Of a stretch of DNA of 58,396 bases, positions 45,693 to 53,776 are shown in pieces (positions within the stretch are counted from its first letter, which is position 1; each line of letters starts with the position of its first letter). The notes under the pieces were generated by a model that had not been told where the DNA came from, ran no database searches, and was given only the letters and a program-made list of their open reading frames with translations. The position numbers and the translations under genes are program-made. Origin of the DNA: Candidatus Viridilinea mediisalina (GTDB taxonomy: Bacteria; Chloroflexota; Chloroflexia; Chloroflexales; Chloroflexaceae); assembly GCF_002532535.1 (NCBI RefSeq), contig NZ_NQWI01000025.1:1-58396 (forward strand), in the 5' to 3' direction.

Positions 45693-46547
45693 TCACTTCA
45701 CCAAACGATGCTCAAACCAACGGTTGATCAAAGCAATCACCTGATCGGCTGTCTCTTCAATCGGCTTATTGGTGACATTGATCACCGCGAAGTTGCCCTG
45801 GCGAAAGACGCGCCGGGCGTGCTGGATCTCTTCATAGAGGTATTCGGGGTCGGTGTAGGCGTGGCCTGCCGTACCAGCAAAGGCGTGGTTGCGCCAGCGC
45901 CGGTGGTGGCCCAAGACATCGCTGTCAATCGTGAGCCCAATCACACGCCGCCGATCAATCTCAAAGAGTTGCCGTGGCGGCGCAAGCTCCTTCACCAGGG
46001 GCACATTGGCCACCTTCCAACCCAACACGCCCAAATAGATACTCAAAGGTGTCTTGCCCACCCGCGACACGCCGGTCAAGACCACCTCGGCCTCGTGGAG
46101 TTCGTGGGGGTTGCGGCCATCATCGTGATCTACCGTATACTCAATCGCCTTAATGCGATCCAAGTAGACCTCGTGGGAGCGTTGGTAGAGCCCCGGTTGG
46201 CCCACGGGGACGCGCTGGTAGAGTTGCGCCAAGCAAGCCAATGGGTCACCTATAGTATCAATCGCAACAATCTGTTTTTCAGCACAGGCCCGTACCAAAG
46301 CTTCACGCATGAGCGGATCTACCATGGTATGAATAATAATCCCTTGACGCTCTAGAACTTGGGCGATAATTGCGGGCAACTGATCTTGTGTACTCACCTG
46401 GGGAATAACGATCACTGGTGGCGTTAGGTCGGGAAACTGTGAGAGCGCAATGCGTGCGACGTGCTTGCCAAGTGCACCTGCACCACCAGACACAATGAAA
46501 ATGGGGTTTAATTCAGCCTGCTCGGCGGATGTTGTCTGCTCTGCCAT
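45693..46547 (-). CDS. ppsR: pyruvate, water dikinase regulatory protein (DUF299)
   Basis: A 284-residue bifunctional kinase/pyrophosphorylase that switches PEP synthase (or PPDK) off and on through a Thr residue. The P-loop GVSRVGKT (159-166) preceded by AEVVLTG and followed by PLSIYL is diagnostic. Start: ATG with AGGAG at good spacing. A PPDK or PEP synthase gene is not in the window. The N-terminal ten residues are Gln/Glu-rich and variable. Confidence 0.9.
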   Translation of the reverse strand: MAEQTTSAEQAELNPIFIVSGGAGALGKHVARIALSQFPDLTPPVIVIPQVSTQDQLPAIIAQVLERQGIIIHTMVDPLMREALVRACAEKQIVAIDTIGDPLACLAQLYQRVPVGQPGLYQRSHEVYLDRIKAIEYTVDHDDGRNPHELHEAEVVLTGVSRVGKTPLSIYLGVLGWKVANVPLVKELAPPRQLFEIDRRRVIGLTIDSDVLGHHRRWRNHAFAGTAGHAYTDPEYLYEEIQHARRVFRQGNFAVINVTNKPIEETADQVIALINRWFEHRLVK

Positions 46548-46596
46548 CGTGGGACTCCTGTAATCCTGAAGAGCTTTTTCGTGCTAACAACGCTTT

Positions 46597-46635
46597 TTGT
46601 TCCGTGTTGGCGGCGAAGCCGCCAACACGGAACAA
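46597..46635. repeat. hairpin, family B copy 4
   Basis: An 18-bp perfect stem with GAA loop (46597-46614/46618-46635). It is followed by GGGGCGTAGCCCC and AGGGCGGCAGCCCT hairpins up to about 46715, so the cluster is like that at 3094-3209. Divergent promoter region of ppsR and the PAS-STAS gene. Confidence 0.85.
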
Positions 46636-46812
46636 CAAACGGGGTTTGGTGCGTAGCCCCAACGCGAGTTTCAGGGCGGCAGCCCTAAACGTCATGTGAA
46701 TGGGGCGTAGCCCCACCTCTCATAAGGGCATAGTGTAGCACAAGACATCCCACGGCTGCATCTGGTATACTTCTTGTGAAGCACAAGATGGTTCGTAGAC
46801 ACTTTACCGTTT

Positions 46813-46872
46813 GCGAGGACGCGAGGACGCGAGGATGCGAAGTCCTCGCCGCTTCGCCTCACGCATCCTCGC
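46813..46872. repeat. GAGGACGC octamers with inverted repeat
   Basis: Three GCGAGGAC/T units (about 46813-46838), then an 11-bp inverted repeat GCGAGGATGCG (46829-46839)/CGCATCCTCGC (46862-46872). It is related to the array at 53641-53760. Confidence 0.75.
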
Positions 46873-46932
46873 AAGATGCTAAAGCAACCTTCGGCTTTTC
46901 TGAAACCTTCCCTAAGCCTTAAGGAGATACTT

Positions 46933-48534
46933 TTGAATACTCCTGCACTCCAACAGCGTATCGCCGAGCTCGAAGCTGAATTAGCGACAGCACAACAGCA
47001 AATTAGCCAACTCCAGCGCGACCAAACCCTGTTTCAGGGCGTTGTTGAACATATGCCAGCGGTGCTGGTGGTTAAAGATCTTGAGGGGCGCTTTATGATG
47101 CTCAATCGTACCGCAAGTATGGCGAGCAACTTGACGCCTGAGCAAGCTGTGGGCATGAATGATCATGATCTTATGCCCCCTGAGATTGCGAACGCGATCC
47201 AAGCGCGTGACCGCGAGGTGGCAAGTAGTGGTGATCCGGAATTCTATGAAGATACCGTAATGATCGATGGAAAGCTCGACTTCTTTAGTACGGTACGCTT
47301 TCCTATTCGTGATAGTCAAGGCCAGGTTTATGCAACGGGCACGGTTGCAGTGAACGTGACCGAGCGTAAACGTCTTGAGCAGGATAATGTACTCTTCCGC
47401 AGCATTGTCAAGCATAGCCCGATTGCCATCGGCAACGCGCCGATGGATCCACCTGAACTCAACTATGTGAATCTAGCCTACTGTCAGTTGCTTGGCTATC
47501 GTGAAGAGGAATTGCTTGGCTTACCAATCACAGAGGTTTTTGGCGAAGATCCAGCATTTATCAATGCTACGTTTCAAGAGTGTGTCACCAAGGGAACATG
47601 GACTGGAGAGATGCGCTACCGCCATAAGGATGGCAGGCTGATCCCAACGTTGCTGGTTGCTAGTGTAATCTCCGATGATCAGGGTCAGCCCATTGGCGTC
47701 ACGGGTTTTGTGCAAGACCTGACCGAACTGAAGCAGCAGGCCGGGCAGTTGCGCCTCTTCCAATTGCTGGTTGAAAATGCCCCCGATGGCATTGTCATTG
47801 CCGATGGCCAGGGCCAGATTACCTATGCCAACCGTGCGTACCATGAGATGTTCGGTGCTCGTGAGTCGCTAGTTGGTCACTCAGCTCTAGAGTTGCTTAC
47901 CCCTGAAGAGCGTGAACGCATGACCAACATTTGGGCAACCCATATGCTGAACAAAGATACCTTCGTGGAGCAGATCAACTACCGACGGGTTGACGGTAGC
48001 ACCTTCCCGGCGCAATGCTCTGGGCTGGTGATCCGCGACGAACATGAGCAGATCGTTGGTTATGCAACCATCAACCGCGACCTCAGCGAGCAACTGCGTG
48101 CCGCCGAGGAGCGCCAGGAGTTGCAAGAGCAGATCATCATGGCCCAACAAGCGGCCCTGCGTGAACTCTCTACTCCGTTGATGCCCATAGCCGAGGGGGT
48201 GGTGGTGATGCCCATCATCGGCAGCATTGACACCTCGCGCGCCCAACAGGTCATGGAGACTCTGCTAGAGGGCATTGCCGAGCATGATGCGGCCTTAGCC
48301 ATCCTCGACATCACCGGGGTCAAGGTGGTAGACACCCAAGTCGCCGGGGCACTCATCCGGGCCGCGCAGGCCGCCCGCTTGCTGGGGGCCGATGTGGTGT
48401 TGAGCGGCATCAGCCCCGAAATTGCCCAGACGCTCGTTCACATCGGTGTCGAACTGCGCGAGATTGTGGCCAAAGGCAGCCTAGAGAACGCCATTGCCTA
48501 CGCCCTTGAGCGCCATCGGCTTGATCATGGTTGA
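46933..48534 (+). CDS. PAS-STAS regulator (RsbR-like)
   Basis: A 533-residue cytoplasmic protein: a short coiled coil (about 5-35), three PAS domains (about 38-150, 155-275, 275-395) and a C-terminal STAS domain (about 425-530) of the RsbR co-antagonist type, with PIIGSIDTSRAQQ and ILDITGVKVVDTQVA. In stressosome proteins the residue after DITG (usually Ser or Thr) is phosphorylated; here it reads DITGVKVVDT. No kinase RsbT or RsbS partner is nearby. Start: TTG at 46933 with AAGGAG six bases before it is preferred. An in-frame ATG at 46876 lacks a Shine-Dalgarno and touches the octamer repeat. Confidence 0.82.
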   Translation: MNTPALQQRIAELEAELATAQQQISQLQRDQTLFQGVVEHMPAVLVVKDLEGRFMMLNRTASMASNLTPEQAVGMNDHDLMPPEIANAIQARDREVASSGDPEFYEDTVMIDGKLDFFSTVRFPIRDSQGQVYATGTVAVNVTERKRLEQDNVLFRSIVKHSPIAIGNAPMDPPELNYVNLAYCQLLGYREEELLGLPITEVFGEDPAFINATFQECVTKGTWTGEMRYRHKDGRLIPTLLVASVISDDQGQPIGVTGFVQDLTELKQQAGQLRLFQLLVENAPDGIVIADGQGQITYANRAYHEMFGARESLVGHSALELLTPEERERMTNIWATHMLNKDTFVEQINYRRVDGSTFPAQCSGLVIRDEHEQIVGYATINRDLSEQLRAAEERQELQEQIIMAQQAALRELSTPLMPIAEGVVVMPIIGSIDTSRAQQVMETLLEGIAEHDAALAILDITGVKVVDTQVAGALIRAAQAARLLGADVVLSGISPEIAQTLVHIGVELREIVAKGSLENAIAYALERHRLDHG

Positions 48535-48552
48535 ACGGATGTGGCTTAGGAT

Positions 48553-48644
48553 CTGTCTGAAAATCTGGGGGGCACACGCTGGAGTGCCGGCTTTAGCCGG
48601 CTGAAGCCGGCACTCCAACGCCAAACCATAGACTTTTCAGACAG
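48553..48644. repeat. GCCGGC palindrome element, family C copy 2
   Basis: CTGTCTGAAAA (48553-48563) and TTTTCAGACAG (48634-48644) are exact inverse ends. The core palindrome is GGAGTGCCGGCTTTAGCC and its mirror, ending GCCGGCACTCC. It shares the core and the CATAGACTTTTCAGACAGCC end with 8228-8355. It follows the PAS-STAS stop. Confidence 0.8.
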
Positions 48645-48701
48645 CCTCTTATGGCACTTATCCCTTTTTAGCATTCCTTTGCGCTCTTTTGCGGCCTCGC
48701 G

Positions 48702-49382
48702 CTATTGCGAATTCTGCTTGTCACTTGGCACTGATACGGTTTTACCCGACGCCACTTGATGGGCAAGGCGCGTTGGCTCCGGCAGGCGGTAGCGCGTAGT
48801 GCAAGCCATCACGAGGTTAGCCGCTCGTGCGAGGCTGACGCGGTGCCCCGGCGAGACATAGACGGGCTTGACGCCTGAGCGGGTACGTAATACCCAGCCA
48901 AGCTGTTCACCTTCGTGCATGAGCGCCGTGCATGCGCCCCGTTCGTTGCCAAGCGGCTCATGTTGGCCAATGAGCCGCGTTTTGGCGCACCCAATCGTCG
49001 GTAGATCGCAATAGACCCCGAGATGGCAGGCAAGGCCAAAGCGACGCGGGTGGGCCAGCCCTTGACCGTCGCAGATCACCAGATCGGGGCGCTGTCCGAG
49101 TTGCTCCAAGGCCGCAATGATTGCCGGTGCCTCGCGGAACGAGAGCAGGCTAGGCACGTAGGGGAAGCGCACGGGAACATACGCGACGGCTTGGGCCACG
49201 GGCTGCAAATCGGGCAGACGCAGCAGCACCGCCGCTGCCCGCACCGTCGCCCCGTTATCCACAAAGCCGCCATCAACCCCGGCCACTGTGCGTGGCAACT
49301 CTGGCTCATCGCACAGATGTACTTGAGTACGTAATGCTTGCTGGAGCGCAAGGGCGGCATCAACCCTGGTTGGCCAGTCCAT
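48702..49382 (-). CDS. nfi: endonuclease V
   Basis: A 226-residue DNA repair nuclease cutting near deaminated bases (inosine). Metal-binding Asp37 (GVDGGF), Glu84 (SFREAP) and Asp105 (DGQGLAHPRR) are present, with the wedge motif FPYVPSLL and later KPVYVSPGHRV. Length is normal. Shine-Dalgarno is weak. It follows pxpB on the same strand with a family B hairpin between. Confidence 0.93.
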   Translation of the reverse strand: MDWPTRVDAALALQQALRTQVHLCDEPELPRTVAGVDGGFVDNGATVRAAAVLLRLPDLQPVAQAVAYVPVRFPYVPSLLSFREAPAIIAALEQLGQRPDLVICDGQGLAHPRRFGLACHLGVYCDLPTIGCAKTRLIGQHEPLGNERGACTALMHEGEQLGWVLRTRSGVKPVYVSPGHRVSLARAANLVMACTTRYRLPEPTRLAHQVASGKTVSVPSDKQNSQ

Positions 49383-49403
49383 AAGCTTTGCTTTCTTATT
49401 TTT

Positions 49404-49440
49404 TCTTCCGTTTGGGTGGCGAAGCCACCCAAACGGAAGA
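49404..49440. repeat. hairpin, family B copy 5
   Basis: A 17-bp perfect stem with GAA loop (49404-49420/49424-49440). Compared with other copies the inner part reads GGGTGGC/GCCACCC rather than TGGCGGC/GCCGCCA: paired changes on both arms. It lies between pxpB and nfi. Confidence 0.85.
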
Positions 49441-49442
49441 TG

Positions 49443-50099
49443 TTAGCAAGCAACAAAACGCACCCCGTCACCCGGCGCAAGCAGGGCTGGCGGATCGCCA
49501 TGCGGATCGAAGAGGGTCACAGGGGTACGCCCGATCAGGTGCCAGCCGCCCGGTAGACAAGTCGGGTAGATGCCGGTCATACCAGCAGCAATAGCAACAG
49601 AACCGGCTGGAACGGCGTTTCGCGGTGTGGCGCGGCGGGGCAGGTGCAGTGCCGCAGGCAATGGCCCCAAGTAGGGAAAGCCCGGGGCAAAACCGAGCAT
49701 CATCACCCGGTAGGTAACGCTGGTGTGCAGGTCAATAACCTCATGGGGCGTTAGTGCCAGCGCTTCTGCAACCGCAACGAGATCAGGGCCAGCCGCCCCA
49801 CCATAGTTTACCGGCAACTCGTGGATGTGCAGCGGTTCTGCGGGCGCGGGAGGTACGCTGGCAAGCAGGGGCTCAAGCCAAGCCTGCAACGCTGCGCTGG
49901 TGAGGACTAAAGGCTCAAAGGTGAGCAACAGCGAATTGATCGCGGGCACGGCAGCAATGAGTCCTACTGGCGCTGTGGCACGCACATGTTCCGCCAGCGC
50001 CAACACAGCCCGATTGGCCAACTGGCCCACCGGATGAACCTCAAGCAGCAGCGCTGACGCGCCAAAGGGTTGCCAATGCCAGGTAAGTGGGTCTTGCAT
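49443..50099 (-). CDS. pxpB: 5-oxoprolinase subunit B (KipI family)
   Basis: A 218-residue protein of the PxpB/KipI (allophanate hydrolase subunit 1) family: HELPVNYGGAAGPDL, VTYRVMMLGFAPGFPYLG, PRRATPRNAVPAGSVAIA and GGWHLIGRTP are diagnostic. PxpB works with PxpA and PxpC to hydrolyse 5-oxoproline with ATP; neither partner gene is next to it here. The ATG at 50099 has TGGAG upstream; the frame is open 14 codons further. Confidence 0.85.
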   Translation of the reverse strand: MQDPLTWHWQPFGASALLLEVHPVGQLANRAVLALAEHVRATAPVGLIAAVPAINSLLLTFEPLVLTSAALQAWLEPLLASVPPAPAEPLHIHELPVNYGGAAGPDLVAVAEALALTPHEVIDLHTSVTYRVMMLGFAPGFPYLGPLPAALHLPRRATPRNAVPAGSVAIAAGMTGIYPTCLPGGWHLIGRTPVTLFDPHGDPPALLAPGDGVRFVAC

Positions 50100-50170
50100 T
50101 GCTCCAGTCTTCAAGCTTTGTTCTCTGCTCCATGCTTCCAATTATAGAGGTTTTACAGAGATACAGAGAT

Positions 50171-50276
50171 ATTCACCACAGAGACACAGAGAACACAGAG
50201 AGATGCATGGCAGGGCAAGCACCATTGTTGGTACTTCCTTTGTTTCAGACTCTGTGCCCTCGGTGCCTCTGTGGTG
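50171..50276. repeat. CACAGAG-type inverted repeat, copy 3
   Basis: The left arm ATTCACCACAGAGACACAG... (50171-50200) and right arm (50251-50276) pair with a few mismatches around a 50-nt loop. It lies between the ribD-like gene and pxpB, both minus strand. Confidence 0.75.
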
Positions 50277-50343
50277 CAATCCTCGGTACCTCTCCTTGTA
50301 GGCGTTTTGGATCACCTGTTCAAAAAACTCTCTACCTGAAAGC

Positions 50344-51252
50344 CTATTCTCTGCCCCCTGTTCTCTGTTCTCTGTTCTCTGTTCTTTGTTCTCCCCTCCT
50401 CACACGCGCCCGTTGAAACAGGTAGTCGCCATGCCGCCGCAGGCTCACCAGGCGCAATTGGGGCGGGTTGGTGGGCGCAAAGGCGACCCCTTCAACCAAG
50501 CCGGGGCGGGGCGGGGCGGGCGGGGCCGGGTTGCCTACAATCACCGGACTGAGAGTGGTGAAGACCTCGTCAATCATGTTGGCGGCAATGAGTGCGCCGT
50601 AGACATGGGCCCCTCCTTCACTGAGTAGGCTGCGTATGCCATACTCGTGGCGCAGGGTGGAGAGGAGTGCGGCAAGGTTCACGCTGCTACCGGGCGAGAT
50701 GTGGTAGTGGGCGTGGGGCAGGTTGGCAAGGCTGCTGCGGGCCTGCGCGGCGCCTGTTTGGGTTGTGGCAATCAGCAGGGGTTGGTGGGGAACGTGGAGT
50801 GCCGCAGCGTTGGCCGGCAGTTGGCCAGTTGCAGTCAGCACCACCAGCAGCGGCAGCGCAGTGCGCCCCTCAGCAGCACGGAGCGCCGCCAATGGTGCTT
50901 GGGCGGCAGGAAAGGGCTCCCACGGCGTCCAACGGTGACGCAACGCCACCCGCAGCGTCCCAGCGCCCGTCATGATCGCATCGGCGCGGGCGCGCAAGAG
51001 GCTCATCAGCCATGTATCGTGGGGGGCGTGGCGGCTAATCGCCCCGCCGCCAGACTGCCCCGGTTCGGCAAACGAGATACGCCCATCGTGAGCAACCACA
51101 AAGTTGGTGAAGGTATAGGGGCGCTCGGCGGGGGGCGTTGGCATGTACCAATCGCCCCCGTAGATAGCACGCAACTCAGGTGGCAAGCCTAGCCCACCCG
51201 TGGTGGCAGCATCATCGAAGAGGACGGTATAGCGCGTCGCAGGGCCAATCAT
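50344..51252 (-). CDS. RibD C-terminal/dihydrofolate reductase-like reductase
   Basis: A 302-residue NADPH-type reductase of the RibD_C fold: TFTNFVVAHDGRISF (about 46-60), a conserved ADAIMTGAGTLR (about 89-100), LLSEGGAHVYGALI (about 208-222) and VFTTLSPVIVGN. This is the pyrimidine reductase part of riboflavin synthesis or a paralogue. No deaminase domain is present. It is translationally coupled to the upstream psd-like gene (ATGA overlap at 51249-51252). The last 16 residues (GEQRTENREQRTGGRE) are coded by a GTTCTCT heptamer array and are not part of the fold. Confidence 0.8.
   Translation of the reverse strand: MIGPATRYTVLFDDAATTGGLGLPPELRAIYGGDWYMPTPPAERPYTFTNFVVAHDGRISFAEPGQSGGGAISRHAPHDTWLMSLLRARADAIMTGAGTLRVALRHRWTPWEPFPAAQAPLAALRAAEGRTALPLLVVLTATGQLPANAAALHVPHQPLLIATTQTGAAQARSSLANLPHAHYHISPGSSVNLAALLSTLRHEYGIRSLLSEGGAHVYGALIAANMIDEVFTTLSPVIVGNPAPPAPPRPGLVEGVAFAPTNPPQLRLVSLRRHGDYLFQRARVRRGEQRTENREQRTGGRE
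50359..50394 (+). repeat. GTTCTCT heptamer array
   Basis: About five 7-bp units, the last ones imperfect. It lies within the 3' end of the ribD-like gene and codes its terminal EQRTENR-type residues. Confidence 0.8.
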
Positions 51253-51926
51253 GGCAGGGGCGCAACTTCGCCGAGAGGCGTAATGCCAGCCACCAAGCGC
51301 ACACCGGGGCCAACCGCAAAATGGGCCGAGTCGCGTTGCACATAGAGATCGGCGCGCGCCCCAAAGCGCACGGTGCCAAGGCGGGCACCCGAATCGAGCC
51401 GATCACCGGCGCTAACGCGGCAGATCAAGCGGCGTGCGAGCGGGCCAGCCACCATCGTTACCAGCAGCGGCCCCCAATCGGTATGCAGCCCAATATAGAT
51501 ACGCTCATTGCGATCACCAGCATCGGGATCGCCAGCGGGTCGAAACTCGCCCGTAATATGCTCCACGAGGCGCACCACACCAGCGGCAGGACTACGGCAC
51601 ACCGGCACACTCAGGGGCGTCATATTGATACTGAGGCGCAGACAATCCGAATGGATAAAGCGATGCTCGTAGACCTCCTCGACGCGCAGCACTACCCCAT
51701 CAGCAAGCGCAAAGAGCGTCCCTGGATCATGGGGGGTTTGGCGCTTGGGATCGCGGTAGAACGCCGCCGCAAGGGCCGTGAGCGCCAAGGGAAGGGGCGC
51801 AAAACGCGGGCGTAACCCCAGAGCCAACCCGGTCAAACCGATGCCCAAGCCAAGCAAAGGCATGGCTTCAGGATCAATCCCAGGGATTGGCGTCGTCCGC
51901 TCTTTAGGAAGGGTCTGCTCTGGCAT
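51249..51926 (-). CDS. psd: phosphatidylserine decarboxylase-like protein
   Basis: A 225-residue protein of the short (archaeal-type) phosphatidylserine decarboxylase family: N-terminal hydrophobic hairpin (about 22-55), FYRDPKR, SPAAGVV, NERIYIGLHTDWGPLLVTMVAGPLAR and a C-terminal GTVRFGARADLYV. Family proenzymes cleave at Gly-Ser in the last motif to make the pyruvoyl cofactor. Here the sequence reads Gly-Ala (GGG GCG), so the cofactor cannot form in the usual way. Either the protein is inactive or has another role. It overlaps the ribD-like gene by four bases. The upstream region is a heptamer repeat with no clear Shine-Dalgarno. Confidence 0.75.
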   Translation of the reverse strand: MPEQTLPKERTTPIPGIDPEAMPLLGLGIGLTGLALGLRPRFAPLPLALTALAAAFYRDPKRQTPHDPGTLFALADGVVLRVEEVYEHRFIHSDCLRLSINMTPLSVPVCRSPAAGVVRLVEHITGEFRPAGDPDAGDRNERIYIGLHTDWGPLLVTMVAGPLARRLICRVSAGDRLDSGARLGTVRFGARADLYVQRDSAHFAVGPGVRLVAGITPLGEVAPLP

Positions 51927-51950
51927 AAGTTCGAAGGATTAGGAAGTAGA

Positions 51951-52006
51951 AAATAGGAAATAGGAAATAGGAAATAGGAAATAGGAAATAGGAAATAGGA
52001 AATAGG
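51951..52006 (+). repeat. eight tandem copies of AAATAGG
   Basis: An exact 7-bp period over 56 bp, between the psd-like and GH5-like genes. The region 51927-52083 holds nothing else that is recognisable. Confidence 0.92.
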
Positions 52007-52083
52007 GCAAAAATCGCGCTCATGTTGCGCTTCTCGTGTGTAACATTGATTCTATCACGCTCAACCAATCCGTGCAACCCTCA

Positions 52084-53181
52084 CTAATCCAGAAAAACCC
52101 GTTTCGCAAGCAGCGCATGCGGATCTTGGAAGGGCCAGAGCATCACGCCAGCCGCTTCAGTCATGCGGGCGGTGGCAATGCCTTGGGCCAGATCGCGCCG
52201 CAGGGCGGCCTCGTCACGCAGGGCCCCTGGCCCACTCGGAAAGCCCAATTCAGTCACCAACACCGGCTTGCGGACAGGCAATGCCGTGAGTTCGCCAATG
52301 GCCCGTTGCAGATCATACGGGAAGCCTGCACCATAGTACCAATGTTCGGCGTAACGCCCTGAATCGAAGGGGTCATCGTCATAATAGTGGAACGAATAGA
52401 TGTCCACCAGCGCAGCAATATCGCCCGCTGCCCCTAAGGGACGGAAATGGCTCTTGGCAAAGGCCATGCCAATGGTGAGGGGGCGGCCCGGATCGAGCGC
52501 CCGCGCCTCAGTACTGAGGCGGCTCAGGAACGCAAAACGCTGCTCGGCCAACACGCGACAGAGGATAAAATCGCCGTTATCCCAATCCCAGCAACGCTGA
52601 TCAATTGGGCTACCGATGTCCGGCTCGTTAAAGAGGTCCCAAGCAATGATGCCTGGACGCCCCGCGAGGTGGTGCAAGACTGGGCGGATATGGAGCTGTG
52701 CGGCATACTCGTAGCCCTCGGCGGTCATGTATTGCTGGGGGAACTTGGCCAGCAGCACAGGCATGACATAGATACCGTGACGATTGGCACTGGCAATGAG
52801 TGCATCAAGGTTGGCCAAGGGGCGTGCCATACTATAGTTGGGATCATACGCCCGTGCGCCGCCGAAGACATAGTAGTTGAGGAAAATACGGATGCTATTG
52901 ACACCCAAAGCCTGAAAGCGGGCCATGTCATCATCAATCGCCCGCTGATCCCAAGGGCAGTGGGCATCGGCCCCAAAGTGCAACTCCGGGCAACCCGCCG
53001 GTGAACCCGTAAAGTGAATATAGTTCATCCCGCGCACCTCAAAGGGCTGCCCCAGCAGCCAGAGTTGACCGGAAGCGGGGGTGACAGGGTGCAACGGCGG
53101 TGCAACTTGGGACGCACTAGCACGCGGTAGGCTCGTGAGCAGCAAGAGAACCAAGAGAACCAAAATGAGTGGGCGACGCAT
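52084..53181 (-). CDS. secreted GH5-like glycoside hydrolase
   Basis: A 365-residue exported enzyme: signal peptide (1-23), then a TIM barrel with acid/base Glu186 in WDLFNEPD and nucleophile Glu311 in VTELGFPSG, the clan GH-A pattern (cellulase/mannanase-like). LGVNSIRIFLNYY and IYSFHYYDDDP fit the fold. Substrate is not clear. The AAGGAG before the ATG lies in the 11-nt gap after the stop of the upstream membrane protein gene, so they form an operon. Confidence 0.85.
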   Translation of the reverse strand: MRRPLILVLLVLLLLTSLPRASASQVAPPLHPVTPASGQLWLLGQPFEVRGMNYIHFTGSPAGCPELHFGADAHCPWDQRAIDDDMARFQALGVNSIRIFLNYYVFGGARAYDPNYSMARPLANLDALIASANRHGIYVMPVLLAKFPQQYMTAEGYEYAAQLHIRPVLHHLAGRPGIIAWDLFNEPDIGSPIDQRCWDWDNGDFILCRVLAEQRFAFLSRLSTEARALDPGRPLTIGMAFAKSHFRPLGAAGDIAALVDIYSFHYYDDDPFDSGRYAEHWYYGAGFPYDLQRAIGELTALPVRKPVLVTELGFPSGPGALRDEAALRRDLAQGIATARMTEAAGVMLWPFQDPHALLAKRVFLD

Positions 53182-53192
53182 AATACTCCTTA

Positions 53193-53621
53193 TCAGCGCG
53201 GCGGGGGCAAACGGCGGCGTTGAGCCTCAGCATTGGCATCAACAATCTGCGTTACATAACTATCATCAAGCTTAAAGACGCGCGCTGCAATCCACCCAAG
53301 GGTTAAAACCGGAATCGGCTGGGTGAAGGGGATGAGCGCTTGGATGACGGCTTTATTGCGTAAACTCCGTAGCCCCAAACGATCAAGCAGAATCCAACTG
53401 ATCGGAGCGGCAAAGAAATCGAGGCCAAAATCAAGGAGATCAAGCAAGATCACCAAGATCAAGGGCACATAGTGCATCGTTGCGAAGAAGCCCGCATCGG
53501 TGGGCACACGCAGATTGCTGATGCTGCGCCAGAGCAACGCCAAACCCAGCACCGCCACCGTGAGCGCCAAGCCCATCACGATGAGCAGCCAAAAGAGGAT
53601 TGCGTTTAGTTGCTCTAGCAT
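53193..53621 (-). CDS. small membrane protein, unknown
   Basis: A 142-residue protein with hydrophobic spans at about 6-32, 48-75 and perhaps 90-115. The C-terminus is charged and ends RRRLPPPR. The ATG at 53621 follows AAGGAA; the longer frame upstream comes from the octamer repeat. First gene of a two-gene operon with the GH5-like enzyme. No family recognised. Confidence 0.6.
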   Translation of the reverse strand: MLEQLNAILFWLLIVMGLALTVAVLGLALLWRSISNLRVPTDAGFFATMHYVPLILVILLDLLDFGLDFFAAPISWILLDRLGLRSLRNKAVIQALIPFTQPIPVLTLGWIAARVFKLDDSYVTQIVDANAEAQRRRLPPPR

Positions 53622-53640
53622 GGTGTGTTCCTTTTGTGCT

Positions 53641-53760
53641 GAGGCGAGGAGGCGAGGAGGCGAGGACGCGAGAACGCGAGAACGCGAGAGGCGAGAACGC
53701 GAGAGGCGAGGACGCAAGGAGGCGAAGCCCTCGCATCCTCGCCTCTCGCATCCCCGCAAG
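53641..53760. repeat. GAGGCGAG octamer array
   Basis: About ten 8-bp or 7-bp units (GAGGCGAG, GAACGCGAG, GAGGACGC) on the left. The right part is a partial inverse (CTCGCATCCTCGCCTCTCGCATCC), giving a large imperfect hairpin between two minus-strand genes. Confidence 0.85.
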
Positions 53761-53776
53761 GAGGCATCACGCTCAA

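Noticed and set aside
51951-52006. Possible CRISPR-like array
   Set aside because: Seven-base units without spacers; a simple tandem repeat. No cas genes in the window.
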